In this document: piece by piece, positions 55,633 to 64,000 of the stretch
How the letters are laid out: every line of letters starts with the position of its first letter
How positions within the stretch are numbered: the stretch's first letter is position 1
Source: Endothia cerciana
Taxonomy: Eukaryota; Ascomycota; Sordariomycetes; Diaporthales; Cryphonectriaceae
Direction of reading: 5' to 3'
DNA: 64,000 nt
Assembly (NCBI GenBank): GCA_026119935.1
Contig: JALRMH010000006.1
Location: 930,001 to 994,000, forward strand
Notes under the pieces: model-generated
Seen by the model: only the letters and a program-made list of their open reading frames with translations
What the model was told of the DNA's origin: nothing
The model's database searches: none
Position numbers and translations under genes: made by a program

Positions 55633-57530
55633 AACCCCGGGTGCCGCGAGGTGGTAGGTAATCACCCAACCCCCCCCCCCCCTCACGGGCCTAGCCCGGG
55701 TGAGGACTGTGTAGAGGCAAGTCGTCCCCGTCGCCTCCAGCAGTCCCGCAGACTGTCTCGGCAGGGGCGTCGCGTCCGGACGCGCAAGATGTCTCCACAG
55801 GGCTGAGCTGACAACGCAGGTTGGCCCGTGGTGGGGAGCAAGACTTGTCAGCCAACGGCGGAGAGGCACAGGCAGAGGGAGAGGCGGCGGAGGCGCGCAC
55901 ACACACCAGCCAGCACAGGACCCGGAGGCGTGTGCCCGAAAATAGATGGCAGAGGAGGTGAGCTCGGCGGGGCGTAGTGCGGCCGAAGTCGAAATGCGAG
56001 TTGAAATGATCATCATGCCTTGCAACGTGGGCGGGGATGGAGCCTTCAGTCCCTTTCGGGTCAAGCGTCAGGGCCAGATGCGGCTGGCCATGGGGACCCC
56101 CCCCCTGCAGCAAGAGACACGCCAAAAGATACGAGGTGCTGGCGGCGGTCGGGGCCCATCCCTGCCCCGTAGCGGAGCTCCAACAGGGGCTGGCGGGCCA
56201 CTGGGCTCGCTGGGAGACCATGGCAGCTACCCGAAGCGGATACTCCTATCGCCGTGGCGGCGCAATAAGGTTATCGACCCCCATGCCCGAGTCCAGGCCG
56301 CCCCATGCCCGAGTTCCAGGGAGCCCCATGCCCACCCAGGCCCTCGTCGCCAACATACCGCAGTACTGTGGTACATGGGACTACTATGGGTATGCGGTGT
56401 GGTGGTGGTGGTACTGCGGTGTACACACCACGGTGGGCAGTACGTGGCCCGTAATAAACGAGACCGCCGAGGGGTGGTGGTGGCTGCCCACGCTCGACTG
56501 CCAAGTGCGAAAGGGTTACTGGCCTTGGTATCAGACCCCCATCTTTTCACGAGTCGCGACCCTCCTCTTCGCCTCCTCTTCGCCTCCTCCGCCATTCACC
56601 GGCATCACCCTGCGAGTCAGGAAAACGGTGCCGCCGTCTGCTATTCTGGCATGGTCCTGCTGCCGCCGTATGTACCATAGCACCATAGGTAGCAGCACGG
56701 CAGAATCGATCCTCTAACCCCTGAGCTAGGCCCGCGAGTCGAACTTTGACAGCCGGGGGGGCGGGGGGCAAAGCCTCAGCTCCCGCCTCATCCCGTCGTC
56801 GACACCGGCAACGGCCAGCCGCCGGCGATGCCATAGAGTTCAACCTGCGAGGGCGAGCTTGCCGATCTCAATCACACTCCCTTATCACGCAGAGGGGGGG
56901 TGTCGCGGTGCGGCACGCTACGGTACGATACGATACGCTACGATAATGCTTACTGGTGTGTATGGCCGTCGGGGTATCAGGCCAGCAGGCATGATACCAC
57001 ACCGATAAGAAGTTCGCCTGCAGGACGAGCACACACTTCTGCACAAGAAAAGGGAGAAGGCAGAGAGAGAAAGAAAAAAAAAACCGGGTCGCCAACAACA
57101 TGGCACAGGGGCACGACTTGGCCTTCCTGCGCCATCCAACTGAATTTCCCGCCTCTGGCCCATCTCTCACGATCACTGGCTGCGCAGTACGTACCGCCGC
57201 AATTTCACGATACGACCTTCACTCCCCATAGTACCGTGATAGCACCATCGTCCTACTCGACACTGGCTCGGGGCCGAGTGCATGCCTGGATGCACCATGT
57301 ACCGTAGTACCATAGTATACAGGTGGTCCGCCCTTGGTGCCCTCACCCTTACCCATCAAAGACAAGCTTCTCGAAATTTCTGCCCCATCACGGCGACGTG
57401 AAGCGACCGTCAAGCCTCGCCAGCCCAACCTTATCCAGGTCCACCCATGAGCCTCCCCCCCCCCCCTCGATGAACCCACCCGGATGGGCTAGGCCGGTTT
57501 GGTCTTTGGGTTTGACCCTTCTCCTTCTTT

Positions 57531-57543
57531 TTGTGTGTGTGTG

Positions 57544-57601
<58 letters not shown>
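57531..57601 (+). repeat. (GT)n microsatellite
   Basis: About 70 bp of alternating G and T with one C interruption, roughly 520 bp upstream of the alpha-amylase start codon. Such tracts can adopt Z-DNA. Confidence 0.95.
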
Positions 57602-57605
<4 letters not shown>

Positions 57606-58118
57606 TTTGGTCTTTTCTTTCTGCTGACGGCCGTATCCTGGCCCGGATCAAAGGCGACCGACAACCGTGACGGCGCCTCGAGTCGGGAAGCGGTCGCTAC
57701 CGCTGGCCAAGAGTGCGATTTTCATGAGCTTGGCCGAATTTCGTCCGGATACGACGGCCAATATAGAGGGGCCCCTGGCAGTCCCGGGGGCCCGGCGAAG
57801 GAAAGCCAATCTCCCCTGGGGAACCACCTGACAACCCATTCACTTCCTCCACAAGTTGTGGATTGAGCCCGCCTTCACTTGACACCTCCTGCCTCACGTC
57901 AGTCATTAATTCGCCTGTTGGTAATACTGCTATCTGGGGAACGAGGAGTCGCTTCGCCTTCCTTCGTTTCTGTACACTCGTTCCTATACCGTCGTTTCAA
58001 AACTCTTCCTGTGACCATTCCCAGTGGAGAGGTGGAGGTGCTACGCGTTGCCCTCGTTACGTGTTCAGACCTCACTGAACTTAGTCTCTCGTTGTTTTCT
58101 CAACATCTTCAAGGCAAC

Positions 58119-59883
58119 ATGCTCACTGCGTCACTCGCTTTCGCAGCGGCTACGGCCCTGTTCGGCGCGTCGAACGCCGCCACCACGGAGGAGTGGAAGT
58201 CGAGGTCTATCTACCAGGTGGTGGTCGACCGCTTTGCGAAGACCGATGGGTCGACCACGGACGCATGCGACGAGCTGTACCTCTTCTGCAATGGAACCTG
58301 GACCGGTCTCATCAATCAACTGGATTACATCCAAGGTGAGTACTCATGACCTACGTCTCCTGCTTGTGCGAAACACGTGTGAGAATATGGTGCTGATGAG
58401 AGTCTACACCCTTCAGGCATGGGCTTCACAGCCGTCCAGATCAGCCCCGTAGTTCACAACATTGAGAATGACACCATCGTCGGCGACGCATATCACGGCT
58501 ACTGGCAGGATGACCTGTACGCCGTCAACGAGCACTTCGGCACGGCAGACGAGCTCCAGAAGCTATCCGATGAGCTTCACAGCCGTGGCATGTACTTCCT
58601 GGTCGACGTCGTCATCAACAACATGGCCCAGGCCTTCAACAACACGTACCCGCCGCCACTTGACTACGCTCTCATCCAGCCTTTCGACAACGAGGACTAC
58701 TACCACCCGTACTGTAATGTCACCGAGTGGAGCAACGCGACCAACTACCAGGACTGCTGGCTGTACCCCCTGGGTGTCGCGCTGGCTGATCTTGACACCG
58801 AGTCCGACACCGTCGTGGACATGTTCGGCACCTGGGTCAAGCAGCTCGTGTCCAACTACTCCATTGACGGCATTCGTATCGACGCCGCCAAGCACGTCGA
58901 CAACGACTTCCTGCCGACCTTCATCTCCAACGCCGGAGTGTACGCCCTGGGTGAGGTGCTGACCGGTGAGGTCTCGGACTTCTGCCCGTACCAGACCGAC
59001 GGGTTGCTCCCCGGCATGCCGAACTACCTCGAGTATTACCAGATCATCGACGCGTTCAACGGCGGCGAGATGACCGAAATTGACACCATTCGGTCCCAGG
59101 CGCGCGATGCCTGCAATGACACCGCCGCGCTGGGCTCGTTCACCGAGAACCACGATATGCCTCGGTTTGCCTACTACAACGACGACATGGCGCTCGCCAA
59201 GAATGCCATGGCCTACGTCATCCTCAACGACGGTATCCCCCTGGGTACGTAGCTTGCTTGAGAGCATGCATCCCACAACGCCCGTCGGCTTATCTGGCTA
59301 ACATCACCATGATCCAGTCTACCAGGGCCAGGAGCAGCACTACAACGGCGGCGACACCCCCCTCAACCGCGAGGCCGTCTGGCTGTCAGGGTACAACACC
59401 TCGGCGGAGCTGTACCAGACCGCCAAGACGCTCAACACGGCCCGCAACTACTTGATCAACCAGACCGCCTCGGCCTCGACCAGCTACATCAGCTCGCAGG
59501 CGCAGTCGCTCCACGTCGACACCAACCACCTCTGCCAGGTCAAGGGCCCCAGCGGGTACCAGATCGTCTCGTGCATCGTCAACCTGAGCAGCTCGGGATC
59601 CAGCTACACGCTGTCCATCGGCGGCTTCGAGGCCGGCGACGACGTCGTCGAGCTGCTCAGCTGCACGACGAGCTCGGCGGACAGCAGTGGCAATGTCACG
59701 ATGTACATGGACAAGGGCCAGCCGATGGCGTACATGCTGCAGAGCCATCTCAATGCTACGGGGCTGTGTAACACGACCGAGGACGCGGCCACGGCGGCGA
59801 AGAAGGACGCTGCGGCCGGTGTGAGGAGTAGCCTGTCGTTGCTCGCGGGTGTCGTGGTCGCGGCGGTGATGATGACCATGTAA
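58119..59883 (+). CDS. amyD: GPI-anchored GH13 alpha-amylase / 4-alpha-glucanotransferase (AmyD/AgtA-like)
   Basis: Exons 58119-58335, 58417-59244 and 59318-59883 give 536 residues. The introns are 81 and 73 bp (GTGAGT and GTACGT donors). A signal peptide (MLTASLAFAAATALFGASNA) precedes WKSRSIYQVVVDRFA, the usual start of fungal alpha-amylases. The catalytic regions are visible: DGIRIDAAKHV (nucleophile Asp), GEVLTGE (acid Glu) and FTENHDMPR (transition-state Asp). Region I reads DVVINNMAQ, with Asn where classical amylases have His. The C-terminal end is a GPI-attachment signal (small-residue region, then LSLLAGVVVAAVMMTM). Members next to alpha-1,3-glucan synthase in Aspergillus act on cell-wall alpha-glucan or its primer rather than food starch. 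The divergent neighbour here is ags1, which supports that role. Confidence 0.93.
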
Positions 59884-62503
59884 AGGGAGGTGGCAGGAGG
59901 TGAAGGAGGGAGAAGGGAGGATGGCATGGCTTCATGGTCCTAGGCTTTGATTCTGAGACTAGAAATGTGCTTCTATTATGCCCCCGTATATACGTCTCAC
60001 AAGAGTTTGAATTCTAAAAGCATTATAATCTCCGTAAGTTCCTCAAGACCCCGCCACCCTCCCCCCCCCCCCCCAAGAGAAACAGGAATATAGTGAGGGG
60101 ACGTCGTTGTAAAAGTTTCCGAATCTGGGTAGGTGGATCGACTTACCCACCTCGAGTAAGTAGGTAGTCCGGTAGTCCTGAGAAATCGCGCTGGCGGCGG
60201 CGGCGCCCCCTCCGCCCCCCCCCCCCCACCCCCCGCGGGGGGGTTTTTTTTCCCCAGAGCCCGAACCTCACCAACACCCCAAACCTACCTGGTGGGAGGC
60301 TACCAACCATCCAATTCCGAGACCCAACACATCTTCTATCTCTCTCTCTCTTTACAAAGGCCCTACAAATGAAGAGATGAGGTCAGAAGGGTTAGGGCGC
60401 ATTAGTCATCTGTAGGATCCCCGCGTGTGTCAGTTTTCAGCCTTATGCAAGTAATCAGGTCAGCCGCTGGGGTTTTCTGCCATGGATGGCGGGGATCATC
60501 CACCACACACGTGCACGTGCTGGATCGGGACCTCCCACGGCCGTCTGTAGATCGAGGTCCCAACGTCCTGAGGGGGTCCTGCTTGGCTGTCCTGTCGGCA
60601 ACGTCGCGGGGGCTAGGCGGCTGGGGTTTTGGTTTTGGTCTTTCTTTGCTGATAATTTCTCTGAAACGTGCGGGGTTGGGAATGGCTCCTCGTGCAGCGG
60701 CCGAGATCACATTCCCCCCCCCCCCCCCCACATCTTTTTCTCTTATTCTTTTTGTTTTTCTTTTTTATCCCTTTGTACTCACACACAAAATTCCGTCCCC
60801 GTACTTCTGTTCGTCTGATTACATGTCCTAATCTTCAGAATGTGGTGGGGCCAGGGGTGTTGGGTAGTGATCGACATCCTGCCGATCAGCATGACCAAGG
60901 TCAGATTAGGTCACATCCATATGATCACAAGGACTAAGAGACCACTACCCATGTACCTACTCAAGACACTCTACCACTAATGTCGAGTTCTGAAGGCTGC
61001 CCTGATACATCTTGTATAACTCCTGCTCGGACTGGGAGGGGTGCTCTCGGGAGTGTTTGGCCTCACGACAACTCGGGCGCCAGGACAAATCAAGGCGCAT
61101 AATTACCTTTTACTTGCGGGTACTCAATCTTGAGTATTTCAGAATTCAGTAACCGACAGACGCAGCGTACAGCAGGATCTGCTGACGCGAGTAAGGGCCT
61201 TGAAGCCTAGTTGACCGGCCTCACACATAACACCGTACCTAGACATTGGCGTTTGTGTCTTCTTGCAGAGCGCTCAGCACCTCCATAGTTTCTCCCTCCC
61301 CCCCCCCGGGGCAAACAAGACTGAACACTGGATTATCCTCACAACAATACGATGCATGAAACCCCCCCCCCCCCCAAATTCTCAACATGGCCATACTATT
61401 CTGGGAAAAGCTCAGAGAGCGCAGAAGCACCGCAACCCTAACAATATAGAAGAGTCCACTCTCACTGTTCCCTAAGAGCAGCAGCAACACATCATATTCT
61501 GATATACACATCCTCATTTCCTTCTTCAGATGACCAAATAGCAAGAATACAGTCTCTCCTGAGCATTCGAGCCACCAATATGGCTGGTAAAGCTCCGCAG
61601 CTTGATTTGGGCTCTGCTAATGAAGTTTTCTCTCTTCACTACGAACCATGTATATTTCCCAGTGAGGAGTTGGGACTCTACTTGAATCGATGAGCTGCGT
61701 TTGTTGCTTTTGATCGCGTATATAGCTGCCTTGTATAATCGTCTGTACTCTTACCATGCCAGGGGAACGTCAGCTTCCTACCAAGTCCGTGCCGATAGGT
61801 GTTCTCGCTGGTTTAGGAAGCGTACTCACAGAGGAGACATGACATCGTCACGGACCAGACATCCTATCACATACGAAAAGCTCGCCTTGCTAGATAAGCG
61901 AGACATCCATGCCAGAGGGTATACTCAAGCACGAGGACAGAGTTTTACTGCACAATGGGAACAATCGGCAAACAGGCTCGTGGACTTGCCGCCCATGCAA
62001 TTCGGGTGCAATACCCCGAGTAATATCAAGTGGAACCTGAAGGTAAGGCCGAAGACCGATGTGAGCCTCGTATATTCTGCAGGAGCAAAGAAGGTCATGT
62101 AGTTGAGCCATAACTTATAAGCAGGTCCCTGGCACGTGCCTGGGTAGGTAAGTCTTTACATTGCCGAATCTGGCTGCGAATCTTGACAGATGCGTCTTCG
62201 ACACGGTTCACCAATATACAACATTTCGTAGTGTACGCTGAAATAAGAGATAAGTCGAGGACGTCAGTGGGTTTACTAGCGGCTGGTGCTGGGCTGTCGG
62301 GCCAAGAGGCGCTACCTAGGTACCTGTCCATGTATAAGACGTCAGACATAGCTCACCTTCTCTCGACCTCCACGAGCTACAAAACGCAGAGGCAACCCTC
62401 CCCGACGACATCACCTTCTTCTGGACATTTGTAGGAACAAGCCCAGATTCGATTGACCTTCCCGGTCACCAGTCGGACCCTTACCCACCAGGACCAACCC
62501 ACA
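59884..62503. other. Long intergenic region with C runs and a GC palindrome
   Basis: I find no gene in this 2.6 kb. It holds C runs at 60061-60074, 60215-60227, 60714-60729, 61298-61307 and 61362-61375, the palindromic CCCCCCGCGGGGGG at about 60230-60243 followed by T8, and a (TC)n stretch at 60341-60351. A 133-codon frame at 61701-62102 starts only with TTG and has no recognisable content. Confidence 0.5.
60228..60256. repeat. C6GCG6 palindrome followed by T and C runs
   Basis: A perfect GC-only palindrome of about 14 bp lies next to C13 and T8 runs. It would form a very stable hairpin in either strand. Confidence 0.8.
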
Positions 62504-63064
62504 ATGGCTACCATCCGCACAGCCCTCGTGCGGCACGCCGCCCGCCCGCCCCTCCTCAGGCCGGAGACCCCCAGCCGGGCCGCACCGGCTGCGGCCCGGG
62601 GCCGGCGCGCCCTCAACACCTCGACCGCGCCCGTCCTCTACTCCGCCCGCGCCCGCGTCGTCGGCGCGCGCACGGGCCACATCGAGGGCGACGACCTCAA
62701 CGTGGACCTGACCATGGCCAAGACGCTCGGCGGGACCGGCGACAGGGGCAAGACGAACCCGGAGGAACTCTTCGCGGCGGGCTACGGGGCGTGCTTCCAG
62801 AGCGCGATGAACGCGAGCGCCGCGAGCATGGGGGTCAAGATGCCCGGGAGGAAGGAGGACAGCGTGGTGGACGCGACGGTGCACCTGGTGGGGGACATGA
62901 AGAAGCTGGACATGGGGATCCGGGTGGATATGAAGGTCCGCGTGAGGGGGCTGGATAGGGGGGAGATCGAGAAGGTGGTGGCGAAGGCGGAGGAGGTATG
63001 TCCGTACAGCAGGGCGACGAGGGGCAATGTGGAGACGAGGGTTGAGGTTGTTGACGAGTTGTGA
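62504..63064 (+). CDS. OsmC/Ohr-family peroxiredoxin, probably mitochondrial
   Basis: A single exon of 186 residues. I chose the ATG at 62504, preceded by a CCACA context; the frame extends 51 bp upstream from a weaker start. Residues 1-45 are rich in Arg and Ala with no acids until later (MATIRTALVRHAARPPLLRP), typical of a mitochondrial presequence. The OsmC fold follows: KTNPEELFAAGYGACFQSAM with the peroxidatic Cys97, and EEVCPYSRAT with the resolving Cys166. The Ohr subgroup reduces organic hydroperoxides with dihydrolipoamide as electron source. It stands alone. Confidence 0.9.
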   Translation: MATIRTALVRHAARPPLLRPETPSRAAPAAARGRRALNTSTAPVLYSARARVVGARTGHIEGDDLNVDLTMAKTLGGTGDRGKTNPEELFAAGYGACFQSAMNASAASMGVKMPGRKEDSVVDATVHLVGDMKKLDMGIRVDMKVRVRGLDRGEIEKVVAKAEEVCPYSRATRGNVETRVEVVDEL

Positions 63065-63478
63065 GTGAGAGTATGAAGGGACAGGGCATATGCTAGAGCC
63101 AGGTCATCTTCGGCCGTTGATTCTAGGCATTAGAGAATAAAGGTCAAGATGGCATCGAGGGGTTTTACCCTTCACACGATGTATTTTATGAAAACGAGGG
63201 TTGAGGATCTAATTCCGAAAATTCACTTACGCAATTGTGTCCTTCGCTATCCTGTCCTGGCCCTCATGGCCAACCCTTGGCAGAACAGCACAAGTTCTTA
63301 TCGAGGTACATTGTATTCCGGAACGCCCAGCCACTGACAATCTCAGCACTCGGTAAAAAGCGACCATCAAAGCAGTGTAAAGGCCAGCTTTCGGTCGTGT
63401 TCATGACTTGATGTCTCCCCTTTTCTGATTTCGCCTCGTTTGTCACCCGGTATTGCTCGGGTCGATGAACGAGGGGCC
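63065..63478. other. Convergent gap, no gene seen
   Basis: It holds the 3' flanks of the peroxiredoxin and the coiled-coil protein genes. Nothing else is recognised. Confidence 0.4.
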
Positions 63479-64000
63479 TCAGGTTGCCTGTCCACCCTGC
63501 GCGCCCTCCTGCCCAGCGTGCACACCAGTCGCAGACGCAGACGCAGACGCGGATGTGACCGCACCACGCATTCCCGCACTCGCTGCGCTCTCACCGACCT
63601 TGACCTCGTCCTCGGGAACTCCAATAGCCACACTCGTCACGCTTCCACTAGTGCTCAACATACTGGTGACCCTCTCGTTCCTCGGACGTGTGATGCTCGC
63701 TCCTCCGGTGGATGCAACATTCACACTGGCCGTAGTACTAACACTCTCACTCCGTGGTCGTGTGCTCGCATCACTCGCCCTCCTCTCGCGCACCATGCGC
63801 TCCAGATCGCGGATGCGCCGCTTCAGGGCCTCGTTCTCGCGCTTCACACTGTCGAGCTCCTGTCTGTAGAAAGTCGTTTCCTCGTATCGTGTTGTCGCAG
63901 GCAACATGGATGGCGACATGTGATCGGCGCTGGGCGTGGGAGTTGTGGAGGGGATGGATGCCGGCCCTGTCAAGGTGCTGGGTGGGGACCGAAGGGGGAA
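63479..64000 (-). CDS. C-terminal fragment of a coiled-coil protein of unknown function
   Basis: The frame is open to the right window edge, so the start is outside; an apparent start at 63973 is a TTG and not reliable. A Ser/Pro-rich segment is followed by a coiled coil (FYRQELDSVKRENEALKRRI, then RDLERMVRERRAS). The last about 90 residues are Ser/Thr/Ala/Val-rich with an SASASASA tract. Fungal proteins with this ending (proline-rich N part plus a single terminal coiled coil) are common and mostly uncharacterised. I do not assign a function. Confidence 0.6.
   Translation of the reverse strand, partial: FPLRSPPSTLTGPASIPSTTPTPSADHMSPSMLPATTRYEETTFYRQELDSVKRENEALKRRIRDLERMVRERRASDASTRPRSESVSTTASVNVASTGGASITRPRNERVTSMLSTSGSVTSVAIGVPEDEVKVGESAASAGMRGAVTSASASASATGVHAGQEGAQGGQAT

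Larger units (their letters stand above)
54518..58118. promoter_or_regulatory. 3.6 kb divergent regulatory region between ags1 and the alpha-amylase gene
   Basis: The two genes are transcribed away from each other across this gap. It holds homopolymers (G13 at 55005-55017, C13 at 55670-55682, C12 at 57455-57466), a CACAC-type pentamer array at 55595-55632, a TACGA-type array at 56918-56945, a long (GT)n tract at 57531-57601 and many short TAC/GTA palindromic pieces (56350-56450, 57220-57320). No gene is recognisable in any frame. It probably contains both promoters and long leaders. Shared control of the two genes is inference from arrangement. Confidence 0.55.

Noticed and set aside
56700..56745. 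Minus-strand tRNA A-box (TAGCTCAGGGGTTAGAGG) with a GTTCGACTC box
   Set aside because: The B-box-like word lies upstream of the A-box-like word and no second acceptor strand exists. A permuted tRNA would need one, so this is probably chance.
61701..62102. 133-codon frame before the peroxiredoxin gene
   Set aside because: It begins with TTG and has no recognisable domain.
1..64000. CRISPR arrays, bacterial operons or prophage
   Set aside because: The DNA is eukaryotic with spliced genes; no spaced direct-repeat array was seen.

Overview
This is nuclear DNA of a filamentous ascomycete (Pezizomycotina; the gene content suits a sordariomycete, which is an inference). The evidence is short introns of 56-193 bp with GT(A/G)AGT-type donors, CTAAC/CTGAC branch points and AG acceptors, monocistronic genes on both strands, and fungus-specific families such as alpha-1,3-glucan synthase, eRF3 with a Q/G/Y-rich N domain, a Yrb30-type Ran-binding protein and a HET protein. 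Exon coordinates were read by eye from splice signals and frame continuity.

The window has three parts. (1) 1-20.5 kb is conserved housekeeping sequence: the 3' end of a probable HSE1 ESCRT-0 gene, a SNF2 ATPase of the Rad5/Rad16 type, a Yrb30-like RanGTP-binding protein, eRF3/SUP35, a mitochondrial 2-oxodicarboxylate carrier, an SPF30 Tudor splicing factor and a low-complexity TCO89-like protein. A decayed gene lies at 14.2-15.2 kb. (2) 21.7-44.7 kb is an accessory island, AT-richer between genes, holding mostly wrecks of secondary-metabolism genes. These are a cytochrome P450 cut off before its heme loop, a frameshifted alcohol O-acetyltransferase, two short-chain dehydrogenases, a chimeric methyltransferase with stops, a HET gene with its core missing, a fungal transcription-factor pseudogene, a secreted FAD (BBE-type) oxidase with stops and frameshifts, and a second P450 with stops and frameshifts. 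(3) 45.1-64 kb is intact again: a 3beta-HSD-type dehydrogenase, a complete 2403-residue alpha-1,3-glucan synthase and, divergently across a 3.6 kb repeat-rich gap, a GPI-anchored alpha-amylase. An OsmC/Ohr peroxiredoxin and the C-terminus of a coiled-coil protein follow.

Two genes inside the dead island look intact. One is an intronless 768-residue phospholipase-D-superfamily protein with two HxK motifs and a threefold N-terminal DETW acidic/basic repeat. The other is a three-exon gene at 35551-35833 encoding a 47-residue secreted peptide with six cysteines in a 26-residue mature part. It has its own TATA box and is the least conventional gene in the window.

The clearest functional partnership is the glucan synthase with the alpha-amylase, which in other moulds work together on cell-wall alpha-glucan. 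The wrecks look like one or two former biosynthetic clusters (transferase, oxidases, methyltransferase, reductases, regulator) whose core synthase is outside the window or gone. At least 13 G/C homopolymer runs of 10-16 bases also mark the intergenic DNA.
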